From Metaphire vulgaris (lineage: Eukaryota > Annelida > Clitellata > Crassiclitellata > Megascolecidae): a stretch of DNA of 64,000 bases. Location: NCBI GenBank assembly GCA_018105865.1, contig CM030848.1, positions 6,025,301 to 6,089,300 of the forward strand. Direction: 5' to 3'. The first letter of the stretch is position 1. Each line of letters starts with the position of its first letter. Positions 21,224-37,085 of the stretch are shown piece by piece. Both the position numbers and the translations under genes were made by a program. The notes under the pieces were generated by a model. The model saw only the letters and a list, made by a program, of their open reading frames with translations. It was not told the DNA's origin and did no database searches.

Positions 21224-21652
21224 GGCATCATATACTATAAAACTGTGGCTTCGATGATTTGCTTGACGCACAAACAGACGAATGACATTGGGTAGAAGGC
21301 GGAACTATGATGAATATTTAGACTTTCTGACTTCCGTTTGTCTAAAGATGAATTTTCTACATAGCGGGGTCCTTTCGTGGAGGGGGGAAGAGGAGGAATT
21401 GATTTGGCTGGAGTGAAAGGGGCACAGTTCAATGCAAAAAATGTGTAGTGCTACGATTTGGGGTATCTGAGGTTTGGAGAGGGAATCTTCCCTCCTAACA
21501 GGCCTGTATAAAACAATGTTTCATATTTTAGAAGGATTTTCAGATAACGAGGTTTGACAGTTTAGAAATTGGCCCATTTATAATTGCAGCGATTTTGGCA
21601 CTTTTCTGTTTTGCCTTAAATTCCAAACAGAAAGAGACAATTTTGACGACTA

Positions 21653-21903
21653 CAGGGTGTCTACGAAAAAAGACCCAGTAGAAAAACTATGATTTCTTGA
21701 AAAGTCCTAAATATAATTCTATCAAAATTTCCGCACATGTACATCACATATTTCCTCACCTTTCTTTCAATTTTCATTTCATTTGCTTATACGATGGCCA
21801 TATTGTGAGGTATCAAAATCAAACTTCGATTTTTACTACGCAGTCGCAGTATGATAGGCATCAATATCTAGCTTCACATAAATTTGGTATCATGTCAATG
21901 TTG

Positions 21904-21967
<64 letters not shown>

Positions 21968-22332
21968 CAGTAGTAGCAGCAGCAGTAGTAGTGGTAGCAA
22001 AGTTTAAATCAAACGCACATTTTAAAAATGTTTATAAATTCGCAGAATTTGGCATAGCAAGAAAAGTTTTCAATTGGTTGCAGATCCACGATCACTGACC
22101 CATTTGCAAATATCTTTCACCGAATAAAGGTTTAATTCCTTTTCAGGATATTTTGCAACAACTGTTCGGTATCCAAAGCTAAGCTCCGGCAATGCATGAA
22201 TTCGCATCTTATCTACATTCGATATTTTACCCAGTTTGAAAGTTTTTGAAAGTTTGAAAGGAACTTTTCTTGTGATGTCGAATTCTGTGAATTTAAAAAA
22301 CATTTTTACAAATGTGTGTTTGGTTTAAACTT

Positions 22333-22401
<69 letters not shown>

Positions 22402-22596
22402 CACTACTACTACCACTACCACCACCACTACCACCACTACTACCACCACTACCACCACCACCACTGCCACCACCACTGCTGCTGCCACCTGCACCACTGC
22501 ACCACCACCACCACCACCACCACCACCACCACCACCACTGCCACCACCACCACCACCACCACCACTACCACCACCACCACCACTACTACTACCACT

Positions 22597-22630
<34 letters not shown>

Positions 22631-22745
22631 TTACTTCTACTACTACCAACATTGACATGAAACCAAATTTATGTGAAGCTAGATATTTAGGCCTGTCATG
22701 CTGCGACTCAGTAGTAAAAATCGAAGTTTGACTTTGATATCTCAC
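21653..22745. mobile_element. Mariner-like MITE with triplet arrays, unit 1 copy
   Basis: It starts CAGGGTGTCTACGAAAAAAG after TA and is homologous to the complete element at 35732-36764. It carries a (GTA)n run (about 21902-21966) and a long mixed (ACT)n/(ACC)n run (about 22335-22645). The right terminal repeat is missing. Beyond it the gene 3' flank (AATAGGCCTGTATAAAA...) is repeated, so this unit holds both an interrupted and an uninterrupted version of that flank. Confidence 0.6.
21902..22645. repeat. Inverted pair of triplet microsatellites
   Basis: A (GTA)n array at about 21902-21966 and a (TAC)/(CAC)n array at about 22335-22645 are reverse complements, lie in near-palindromic surroundings and could pair. 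All poly-Thr, poly-Tyr, poly-Val and poly-Pro open frames here are artefacts. Confidence 0.85.
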
Positions 22746-22989
22746 AATATGGGGTCTTTTGTTGGTCAAGGGTGGAATTGACTTGGATGGAGGGAAGAGG
22801 AACATTTTAAAGAGAAAAAAATTGCAACGCTGCGATTTGGGGGATTTGAGGTTTGGGGAGGGAATCTCCACTCCTAATAGGCCTGTATAAAATAATGTTT
22901 CATATTTTAGAAGGATTTTCAGATAACGAGGTTTGACAGTTTAGAAATTGGCCCATTTATAATTGCAGCGATTTTGGCACTTTTCTCTT

Positions 22990-23421
22990 TTGCTTTCAAT
23001 CTCAAACAGAAAGAGGAAATCATGACGACTACATCCAATGCCTTTCTACGATCAACCATCGACGACTTTAGAGAATCTATCAAAGAGACATTAATGGAGT
23101 TGAACAGTCAGAGAGACATTAAATACATATTCTCCAAACCTGTAGGGAGTGTAGGCCTAACCAACGAACCTGTAATTCATTCTTTAACCCCTTAACTGGA
23201 CAACTATTTGTAACTCAATGTAAAATGGACGAGCGTGACTCCGGGCGCCCAGTTAAGGAGCTAACATGCTTTTACCTAAACCCAGCTAACGATGCATTCT
23301 CATGGAGCGTGCAGTCTTTTTGGGCTGCTCTTGGTATGAACCACTTTCGAAAAGCCATTCCCCCTGAATCGTTTCATTGAAAATTCTCTTCTGGTGTTCA
23401 TGTTTTTGGTCCATCCAAGAT
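22990..23421 (+). pseudogene. Exon-like coding relic in 3' flank, unit 1
   Basis: After a plausible acceptor (TCTCAAACAG, exon from about 23008) the frame reads KEEIMTTTSNAFL...IDDFRESIKETLMELNSQ, then breaks. Further pieces resemble the unit 2 and 3 copies (NHFRKAIP.ESFH) before a GTAAGACA donor-like site. The protein family is not recognised. The three unit copies are disrupted differently, so it is a pseudogene or a captured fragment. Confidence 0.4.
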
Positions 23422-24451
23422 CTTGGAATCGGTAAGACACTATTCCTATCTAAAACTACGAAAACGCGTGACTACACTCGATTTAATCTCATAATACATC
23501 TGATAGGGTCCTCGTTTGGTTCAGCCTCTAATCAAACTTTTTGAGGTTTGATCCAAATGAGAAATCCTATTTACACATATTGCCTCAAGCAGTGTTTATT
23601 CTAGACCTTCTCTGGAAGGAGAGAAATTTCCCCCAAAGTTTGAAATTTCTCCCAAATTTTTTTGACATTTTGGCAAGTAGTATGACCTCCCCAATGTCTT
23701 TCCCCCCCAAAATTTATACTCCCCAATGTCTAGGTGGCTTGAATAAACACTGGCCTCAACGTAAACAAACAATGCTTAATATGTAGCGTGTCTGAGTACT
23801 GCTGACGTAAGCACGCTGATCTGACATCAAGTCTACCAGCCAGAGTTTCAAGTCACTGCGGCATTCATGTATCCAGGATACGAGTGCCTAGCAAGCAAAG
23901 CACATGTTAACCGTGGCGTAGCCAGGATTTCGGAATATGGGGTACTTAGACATTTTTCGCCCAAAGAGTCTTGATGAATTAAAGAGCAAAAAAGTCGTCG
24001 TCTCAAATGCTTTAAGCTTCATATATGGAATCAACGCACTCAGTTTACTACAGAGCAGCATTTCACAGATGGTATGTCGCGACCCAGTAATGGGTCACAG
24101 ATAGCAAAATGCCGAGTCACACAAATATTTTAATAACATTTTAATTTAATATTGGATTTCATAATAATCCATTTAAATAATATATATCGGCACGCATAGT
24201 CAGACAGATTTTCGGCTGTCAGACTCTTGGGCAAGGCTGTCTGGCAGTGTCAGACTGGCACAAGTGACTCATTACTGATCCACGCCGGTTTTTAATTTAA
24301 ATTTTCGCGGCAACCAATGGCGAAGCGGCGCGCAGGCGGGAGAGACATGCGACAGCCCGATTCGTCTGGCTTTTGTTTTAACCGCCCGCACCCACTCCGC
24401 TCGTTCAATTGGAGTTAAATATCAAGAGCGTGTATTTTTTCCGTGTATTTA

Positions 24452-27357
<2,906 letters not shown>

Positions 27358-28124
27358 TATTTATTCACTAAATTTTAATTTGACGATTAATAAGTGTATA
27401 ATAAAGGAATACAGAAGCAATGTCAATCAAGTCAACTGATGGAGGCAACCTCGCCTGACTTCTCCCTCCTAAGCTTTCCGCGTTAAAAAGTTTACCAATT
27501 GCTCTTCCAATCTAGCACTGCTTTCCTTATTCGCAACCGCATTCCAATAGGCAACTCCTCATCAATGAATTTCTTGTCAGTTGAAATGGTTGTTAATTAA
27601 TTACATCAGCAAAATAGAGAGGGGAGTTGAAAACGTCAGCGAAAGTTTGACACTTGTTGTCAAGAAGGAAGGAGGTATCAAAATTGAGAAAAAATTTGAC
27701 GTAACTAATGGACAGCTCAGAATGCTTATCTGTCACTCTCAAACTACCTGTCACAAAAATCACTATTTTCAACATTTACCGCCGTGAAAAAATAGCCACG
27801 AGTTCCTGACCTGACAAATGTGATGACCTTTTTTGCTTGTCGGGCTTTTTCAAAGCAGAACTCCAGTTCCACGATACAAGTCTGAAAAAGTGCTGATGAC
27901 TTTTTTGCTTGTCAGTCATTTTATGGCATTAATTCTTAATTACTAAACATCATCGACCCGGGCCCCTAAGCAGACATTCGCCAGGGCCTCTGAGCTCATG
28001 ACGTAGATGACATTTTTCCGTTGTCAGAATCTTTTTCAGGTTTCAGACTATTGTTAACGGACCCCTTTGAGCTCCATGGGCCCCGAAACAATGTACCGGC
28101 TGAACTCCCCTCTCCTCAGGCCTA

Positions 28125-28830
28125 ACTGTAACTCCCTCTACTATAACTTTCCTAAAGTTTCCATCAATAAATTACAATCAATTCAAAATGCACTGGTTCG
28201 CGCTTTTACTAAGACACCTAAATTCTCCCATAGTTCACCCATACTAGCATCATTACACTGGCTTAAAAACTGAACTTATCCAATATAAGATAATAACACT
28301 TACATGTAGCTCACTTCAGTAGGCCTAGGGCCTAATTATATAGTTATCAAAACCTGTCTACCTTAGGACAACTATTGACACCTAAGCCTCCTCGACCCAC
28401 ACGATCGTCATCTCATCTCACTTTTTTCATGCCCGCTGAATCAGTCATCTATGAAAATCTGCAACCATGCCTTTTCATGCGCCGCACCTGAACTCTGGAA
28501 CTCGATACCAGCCTCCCTCCGCTGCCTTAGGCACTGTCAAACAATAAAATCTGAATCTTCAATTCCTACTGTTCCTGAATTATCTCATCATGTCTTCAGA
28601 TCTAAGCTTAAATCGTTCCTTTTTCTTAAATCATTTCCTCCATAGCTATAGCAACCTAGCCACACTGCCCTTCGGATATCTTGGTCATTGCCTGACCTTT
28701 CCCATAGCCATTTTCCTTTAGCTTCCCGATACCTATTTTAGGAAAGGTTAGGCGCCTAAGAATAGGCAGTTACTGTTGCTCTACTTTCCAAAACGCTATA
28801 TAGATCTACGAGATTTTACTTACTTACTTA
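28125..28830 (+). pseudogene. CR1/L2-like LINE 3' fragment, unit 1/2 junction
   Basis: It reads [20 protein letters not shown], then an APELWNSIPASLR and KSFLFLKSFPP end with internal breaks. The 3' UTR ends ACGCTATATAGATCTACGAG and a (TTAC)n tail. The upstream flank (ATGGGCCCCGAAACAATGTA...) differs from that of the 15.5-kb copy but matches those at 39.1 and 52.5 kb, which marks the junction of tandem units. Confidence 0.7.
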
Positions 28831-29724
28831 CGAAATCTTCGACTATCACCGATAAATAAGGAGTGATGTACAGCTGGGCATATTTTTTTTCTCTCACCAG
28901 ATCTGGAGTTTCTAGTTAACAATAAGCAGCCAGTGGCGTAGCCAAGAGGGTTGGGTTTAGCTCTCTTGGCTGCCCGACCAAGAAAAAAATTTTCTCTGTG
29001 TTTCACACATGTTTTATTTTCGGACGCGGTTTTGGAGGTTAACCACCCCCTTAGCTGCCCGACCAAACATTTTCTTAGCGCTATAGAATTATAGAATCTA
29101 ACAGTCAACACAATTAAGTGAAGGTGACGACCTTTTTGTTTGTCAGCACTGGTGAAGGAAAGCAAAGCGACGAAGGAGAGATCGCACGAGGATCAGGGAT
29201 TAAATTGAGCCGTAGCTTTCCGGACCTCCGATCCGGGATATCTGGCAAGAGATTCGGCACGGCTGGTATGAGATCCGGAACGTCTGGCATCGGATCCGAA
29301 CCGTATTCTTTATTCGTAGTGTTCTTTTACTGTTTAATTTAGCACTTTGCATGCACGGGATAGAAAAGAGAAGTGAACTGTATTCTAAATGTTCGTTTGA
29401 AACGAATAAAAAAAGATGTGAAGAAATTTTTGTGGCCGAAAGAAAAATAAAGAGATCCGGCACCTCCGAAAAAGTAAATTAATCACTGACGAAGTTGATG
29501 AGGATGGCCTTCTTTTGCTTGTCATGATTTGGAAGTCATAAACCCCTTACGGAAATCCTGGCTACGCCACCGGAAGCAGTTATCACATATCTCATTTAAA
29601 AAGTTTTTGATAAGCTTGATTATTTCCATGTTTGTAACAGTATATATGCTTTTTTATTAAGATAATTGAAAACTGTATGAGCATTCGCGTGTGTTTTATG
29701 TTGCCATACATAGGCTAGTATCGG

Positions 29725-29899
29725 CAGTGGCGGTTCCAGAATTTGGCAAGTGGGGGGCGGTTGAGGTGGCAACTTCTAATCATGGGGAGGCAACCATTTG
29801 TTGCAAGGTATGCAGTATTAAGTATAGGATCCCAAAGGGGACTACTGGGGAGCAGGCAATCAATAGGGTGTACGGGCCCCCGCTGTGGAGCCGCCACTG
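29725..29899. mobile_element. hAT-type MITE, CAGTGGCGGCTC family (unit 2)
   Basis: The ends are CAGTGGCGGTTCCAGAATTT and (reverse complement) CAGTGGCGGCTCCACAGCGG. The flanks AGTATCGG and TGTATAGG match 6/8. It is the paralogous counterpart of the copy at 41920-42103. Confidence 0.78.
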
Positions 29900-30040
29900 T
29901 GTATAGGCGGTAAAAAGCTTTCTGTGTCATAATAAATAGAAATATATAAATAACGTGGTCATGGAAAACATAAAGATAACGCATATCCAGATGTATCAGT
30001 TCTCATAGCTGTCACTATGATTAGATAGGCACAGCACAAG

Positions 30041-30048
30041 TATATAAA
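30041..30048 (+). promoter_or_regulatory. TATA box, protease gene 2
   Basis: TATATAAA lies 63 bp upstream of the ATG, in the conserved promoter block. The flanking bases differ slightly from genes 1 and 3 (CAAGTATATAAAACAGCGTC). Confidence 0.7.
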
Positions 30049-30110
30049 ACAGCGTCCACCAGAAACACATCAAGTCTCTGTTTCGCTTCATCGTCTTCAA
30101 ATCAGACAAC

Positions 30111-32783
30111 ATGCGTTGCTTGGCGGCTCTTCTGGCTCTCGTCTACCTCGGTGAGTACTGCTTCATACGATTTAGAGACTAAAGATAGACGTACACATCT
30201 TATATAATAATTTTTTTGTCTGCTTGTCGGTCACGATACACGGCAGAAATTGGAAGACGTTGTTGCCATTGGCAACCAAACTGTATAATTAAAACTGTAT
30301 AATCAATGGAGCTTTTGACGAAGCGTCTTCATTGCAGCTTCATGAATCGTCCTCATTGCTGCACGTTGTACGGCACCACTGGGGACGCAGTACCTCGTGT
30401 GGCGCCGTAGGCCCTGCTGGGGTTCGCAGTCCACGTGTTGTGCCGTAGCCTTTAGACCCTACTGGAAAGGGGCGCAGCCTCCCGTCGTAAACCAAGCCCC
30501 AGCCGACGTGGGGCCGTAGGCTCTACTGGGGCGCAGCCTCCCGTCGGAGATCAAGCCCAGGCTCCCGAGGGAGGCCGTAGGCCCCACTGAGAGACGCAGC
30601 CCAATGTGTGGGGCCACAAGTCATACTGGGGGCGCAGCCCTATGTGAGGCCGTATACCTTACTGGGGGCACAGCCTCCTGTGGGAGACCTAGGCCCAGTA
30701 CCCCCGTGGGAGCTGTAAGCTGCACTGGGGCACAACCCCCGGGGTAGAAAAAGTCCCAGCCCTCCGTGGAAGACAAAGCCTTTTTGAGTCCGTAAACAAA
30801 AAAAGAAGCCGTATACCCAAAGGAGCCGTAGGTAACACTGGAGGGCGCATCCCCCGTGGGAAACTAAATCCCATTGGAACCGTAGGCCCAAACCGTAGTC
30901 GTAGGTTCCGTTATGGTGTGCAGCCGAGATGTCCATGGGTTGGGTTAAACCATGGGTTGGGTTGGATTGGGTCAGACTTTCATAATAATGGTAGGGTGGG
31001 TTGGATTGGGTCAGAAAATAATTAAGTAATGGTTGTACTGTATTACGGTGGGTTGGGTTGGAGATTTTGTGTTGGGTTGGAATGGGTTCTGAAAAAGGAC
31101 ACATGGACAACTCTGGTGAGCAGCCTCTGTGGTGTGGGGGCAAGAACATCCAGTGAGGACATAGGAAAAATTTAAAATGATAATCTACGCATTCGCTTAA
31201 CATTTTCCGATAAAAATTGTAATATGTAATAACACGAACTTTTGTAATAGATAGGTGAGGGTGATAGCCACTCTCCCCGTCATTTTTGACGGGTTAACAG
31301 CTAGTAATAATAATATTTTCTCAGGCATTCCGAGAAGCTATATTCTAAGCTTAGACCGAAAAGCAAAGGACTCGTCTTAGGCGACGTCGTAATGTTTCGA
31401 CAAGTAATGGCACTGTAATAAATATAATATAATCAATCAATACAAGCAGAATCCTCAGTATGTGAAAAACCCTCTGTCGCATGTAAGACGCTTGCAATTT
31501 TTTTAAAAAGTGACTAAAGTTTTCTAATGCAATCTCAACTTTCAGTTCCTTCGGCGGAAGAGAAATTCAAAAGAATTTCATCTTATGCATTTCAGTTGAG
31601 GCAAGACCTACCCAACTGGACTTTAAAGCTTCGATCAGCTTCGACCCGTACATTCTCGGAGGACAGGATGCCTCTCCTGGAGAGTTCCCGTGGCAACTGT
31701 CCCAGTTGAGGGGTGGAAGCCACAGCTGCGGTGCCTCTCTCCTCCATGCGACAGCTGCTCTCAGTGCCGCCCACTGCGTCGACGGAGCGTAAGTAGCCTA
31801 CTTCGTAATGCACAACGGCATATCGTACAAGAAATGCTAGGACATCTAACGCTAGGTGGCTCATTGCCTTGCTGAAGTATTGGCAGCATGCCTAGTCACT
31901 GTGAGCATTAGCAAACCGTTTTATAGTAGGCTTAGAATGACATATAAGCAGGTACATAGCAGACGACACATGGCCCGTCGAACCAGGACTAAGCAAATGA
32001 TAATGGCCGGTTGAGTTAAGGTAAAACCTCTATTGTGAGGAAGGAGATAGAACCACTTGTATTTAGCTCACCACGGAAGACTTCGTAGGCAAAAAAACTA
32101 GGACGAATGTATTGTACACGTGCCTTAAGTTAAGGCAAACCGTCTAGCAGGCTGTGCGATTGCCATCTTCAGTGAGATCAGAGATAAACCAGCACAGATG
32201 GATAAACCACATCCTGGTTCGCTTCAGTTTGTGTGAAAAATATGTGCCAACGCTATAAATGTTGTAAGACTATTTCCTCCGAATCACCTGCTGCAACTGC
32301 TTCGTTTCTGGAGCATTTTTTGTCTGGACACCGACAAAGTATCACGTACACACAACCTCATCGCTCGTGCTCTTCGTTCGGATAAAAGAAAACATAACTA
32401 CGTTTTCATACAATACAGTATGCAGTTTTTTATTTAGGCCTATTGCATTGTTGTTTCCGGCCATGAGAAAGAAACTAAGTAAGCAAGGAAAGTAAAATCT
32501 CGTGGTAGCAGTAGTTGCTTATTCTTATGCGCTTAGCCGATCTTAATATCGCTATGGGAAAGGTGAGTGATCGGCCAGACAATGGTCAAAATATCCGGAG
32601 AGCATTTAGACTAGGTTGGTACAGCTCTGAAGGAAATGATCTTTGAAAAAGGAACTATATAAGCTTAGATCTGAAGACACGATGAGATATTACATGAATT
32701 GTGGGAATTGACTTAATGGCAGCACGAGCCAGTACATTTTGAATTGATTGTAATTTATTGATGGAGACTTTGGGAAGGCTATA

Positions 32784-32835
<52 letters not shown>

Positions 32836-32909
32836 TACAGGGTGGCGCAAAAACTGAACTAGTCACATTTAGGTTTGCATTTAATAAGGGCTGGGTTTTG
32901 TGCCACCCA

Positions 32910-32960
<51 letters not shown>

Positions 32961-35180
32961 CACACTACATAGTATATACTACAGCCTATATATAAATTAT
33001 TAATCGCAGACTCGTATCATCTGTCGATGTCATCGCCGGTCTTCATCAGCGCTCAGATCTTACTGGAACACAGACTTCAGCTGCTGCGTCATTCAGCATT
33101 GTAAGTCCATCGCTGACAATGCTTTGGATTGTCTCTAAATGTAGAGGGAGCTATCTGCAGCGTCTTACATCATGTTTCGCATTTGGTTAAGTACAAATGC
33201 TTTAAGTTATATGGCGCAATCAAAACTGCTGTTTGCTAAATGTTGCAGTTTCTTATACCAAATTTGAAATCTGTAGTAAGACTAAGTCTGTGTTTATGGT
33301 TTTCTCATTTAAACAGCACACGAACTACGATAACGGAGAGGGTACGTTCGCACATGATATCTCCATCATCCACCTCGCCACAGCCATCGACGCCTCGCCA
33401 GCCAACATCGCGCTTTTGACCCTTCCTCCAGACAACAGCTATCAGTTTACTGGTGACACCTGCACTCTCAGTGGATGGGGACGCACATGTAAGAATTTGT
33501 TGCATTGCTTGTAACGAAATCAAATTTTTTCTTTTGGAATTACAAAAACCAAGGCTGATAGACAGAATTTCAAATGGAATGACGTCTATGCCTTGTCGAA
33601 TTCCGAAAGTTTTTTATACTCAACCTTAAGCGTTGAGCGTGGGAAATTTGACTTGAGACTCCTTTATGTAGGCCTACTATGAATTTCTTTTGCTATACGG
33701 TGCTCCGTTATTCATTTCGGTTTTTCCATACAGCTGCCAGTAACATTCTTCCTGACACGCTGCAGAAAGTAGACATCGAAGTCATCAGCACAGACGAGTG
33801 CAACCGTCTTATGATTGGTGTCATTGGTGCCGACTGCACTGATAATCATATCTCAGTTCACGATGCTGCCAATAACGAGGGATCGTGCAACGTAAGTCTC
33901 GTCACCTTTAGCCTGAAATCGATTACACCACGCCTCATTTTAAGATGATGAGGCGTGATATACATGTAATCGATTTCACTGCATTCGTTTTGTGATCGAT
34001 TTGCTGGCTCTTCTAAAGTCCAAACCTAAAACACGCTGGATTACTAATGCTAATCTTTCATTGCCGAGAGCGGTGACACCTGACCGATCGACTATAAATC
34101 CATGGACGGAGTTTGGTTTTTTGTCTTTGGGGGTGGGGCTCGAGCAAAGAAATGTCATTGCTCCCGTTCAAGAAGTGGCACAAAAATTGTTGGGATGTTC
34201 ATGGGGGGGATAAAAGGCCACTGCGCCTGTTCAACAAGCCAAAAGGTTTTGGGATATTTATGGGGGCTTAGCCCTCTAGTCCCTGGTAAACTACAGCCAT
34301 GTTTATATCACAATCGTTTGGTTAGAAAGCGATAAACATAATTTCTGGATATGCATGAGATTTATTTACATATTTTAGCTATGTACGTAATTATCATCAT
34401 CAACATTGAACTTCTATAATTAATCTATAGCGCAATTTATTCTAGTAATGTCCTTGACACCAGTCGATGGTCTCTCCTTGATTTAAATCGTTGTCCACTA
34501 ATTGTCAAATCCAATATATCAGTTCGATATTCCGATCCTGGTTATGGCGAATAGCATAGATATTTTACACCCCTAAACCCCTCCCATCACTCCACCCCCC
34601 ATTTCAGCTATTGGATGACCTTTTCTGCTTGTCAGACTTTTTGGTAGGGGATCTCCAGAATTTACCGACACTCCCAAATTGTTAATCCTAGAAATAACCC
34701 TGGCGGATAGGCAATTGAAAACATGTACGTTTGGAGTAATATAGCAGGGTGCTGCTGTTGCATATGTTTCAGTCTTTTTTTTAATAATGTGCGAGCGAAT
34801 TGAAATAATTGAAATGACATCTATCCAAATATCAACATGGCTGCTAGCGTCGCCATTAAGAATAAGTAACGAATTAGAAGACAGTGTAACTTAATAATTA
34901 GTTTGGTCATGTAATGTTTTCAATGCGACGTTTTCCTGCGACATTGCCGATCAACGAGTTCTGGAATTTGATTTCGTACGTAATCGACTGAAGTTTTTCT
35001 TTCATCTTTGCACAACAGGGTGACAGCGGTGGTCCGATGAACTGCCAGCTCAATGGTCAGACTGTGGTTGCCGGAATAACGTCATGGGGAATCCAGTCGG
35101 GCGGCGCCTGTGCACCATCCTACCCATCTGTCTACACCAGGACTTCAGCCTACCTTCAATGGATCAGCGACAACCAATAA
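30111..35180 (+). CDS. Chymotrypsin-like serine protease precursor, copy 2 (6 exons)
   Basis: Exons 30111-30150, 31596-31788, 33010-33100, 33317-33488, 33734-33891 and 35019-35180 match copy 1 in length and phase (816 nt, 271 aa). The only amino-acid difference I see from copy 1 is Cys12 to Tyr in the signal peptide. The other exon differences are silent, and exon 6 is identical. Triad His73, Asp122, Ser221 and the Gly/Gly/Ser S1 pocket are retained, as is the Tyr32-Ile33 activation junction. Intron 1 is enlarged by a Helitron (30198-31304) inserted 47 bp after the donor site. TATA box and AATAAA signal are present, so the gene looks functional. Confidence 0.93.
30198..31304 (+). mobile_element. 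Non-autonomous Helitron in intron 1 of gene 2 (1,107 bp)
   Basis: It begins TCTTATATAATAATTTTTTT after a host A (30197). It ends with a hairpin (CCCGTCATTTTTGACGGG, about 31277-31293) plus TTAACAGCTAG before a host T (31305). Gene 1 has the empty site (GTACACA directly joined to TAATAATAATTT), so the boundaries are supported by an internal comparison. The interior holds diverged ~60-70-bp repeats of the type GGGGCGCAGCC...GCCGTAGGC...CACTGG (30370-30900). No Rep or helicase is present. Confidence 0.88.
32790..32960. repeat. (TA)n runs around a mini-MITE in gene 2 intron 2
   Basis: Two TA runs (about 32788-32832 and 32911-32959) flank a copy of the CAGGGTGGCGC mini-MITE (32838-32910), which inserts at TA. 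The same arrangement exists in genes 1 and 3. Confidence 0.85.
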
Positions 35181-35293
35181 AATTGTCACAAACATTGATG
35201 AGATACATGAAGAATCAGACATTCTAAATTCAGTAGTTTTGAATGAATTAATATTTACGGATATTTCTTGCTTTGAAATTGTGATTGAATAAT

Positions 35294-35299
35294 AATAAA
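35294..35299 (+). promoter_or_regulatory. Polyadenylation signal, protease gene 2
   Basis: AATAAA lies 114 bp after the stop codon, in sequence nearly identical to gene 1. Confidence 0.6.
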
Positions 35300-35731
35300 G
35301 GCATCATATACTATAAAACTGTGGCTTCGATGATTTGCTTGACGCCCAAACAGGCGAATGACATTGGGTAGAAGGCGGAACTATGATGAAAATTTAGACT
35401 TTCTGACTTCCGTTTGTCTAAATATGAATTTTTTATATATCGGGGTCCTTTCGTGGAGGGGGAGGGAAGAGGAGGAATTGATTTGGCTGGAGGGAAAGGG
35501 GCACAGTTCAATGCAAAAAATGTGCAGTGCTACGATTTGGGGTATCTGAGGTTTGGGGAGGGAATCTTCCCTCCTAACAGGCCTGTATAAAACAATGTTT
35601 CATATTTTAGAAGGATTTTCAGATAACGAGGTTTGACAGTTTAGAAATTGGCCCATTTATAATTGCAGCGATTTTGGCACTTTTCTGTTTTGCCTTAAAT
35701 TCCAAACAGAAAGAGACAATTTTGACGACTA

Positions 35732-36764
<1,033 letters not shown>

Positions 36765-36766
36765 TA

Positions 36767-37085
36767 TATTCAATGTTTTTCTACGATCATCCATCATCGA
36801 CGACTTTAGAGAATATATGAAAGGCCCATAAATCGAGTTGAACAGTCAGAAAGACATTAAATACGTCGCCTCCAAACCTGTAATTCATTCTTTAACGTGC
36901 TTTGACCTAAACCCAGCTAAAGATGTATTCTCAATTTCTCATGGAGTGCGCAGAGTCTTTTTGGGCTGCTCTTGGTATGAAGTTACTATGAACCACTTTC
37001 GAAAAGCCATTCCCACCGAATCGTTTCATTGAAAAATCTCTTGTTGTGTTCATGTTTTTGGTCCATTCAAGATCTTGGATTCGGT
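36767..37085 (+). pseudogene. Exon-like coding relic in 3' flank, unit 2
   Basis: The counterpart of the relic at 22990, interrupted on its left by the MITE at 35732-36764. One frame reads KDIKYVASKPVIHSL, then TCFDLNPAKDVFS and NHFRKAIPTESFH. A frameshift separates it from the upstream part, and a donor-like GTAAGACAC follows. No protein family is recognised. Confidence 0.4.

Noticed and set aside
22312..22731. Poly-Tyr/Thr/Pro/Val proteins
   Set aside because: Triplet microsatellite read in different frames.
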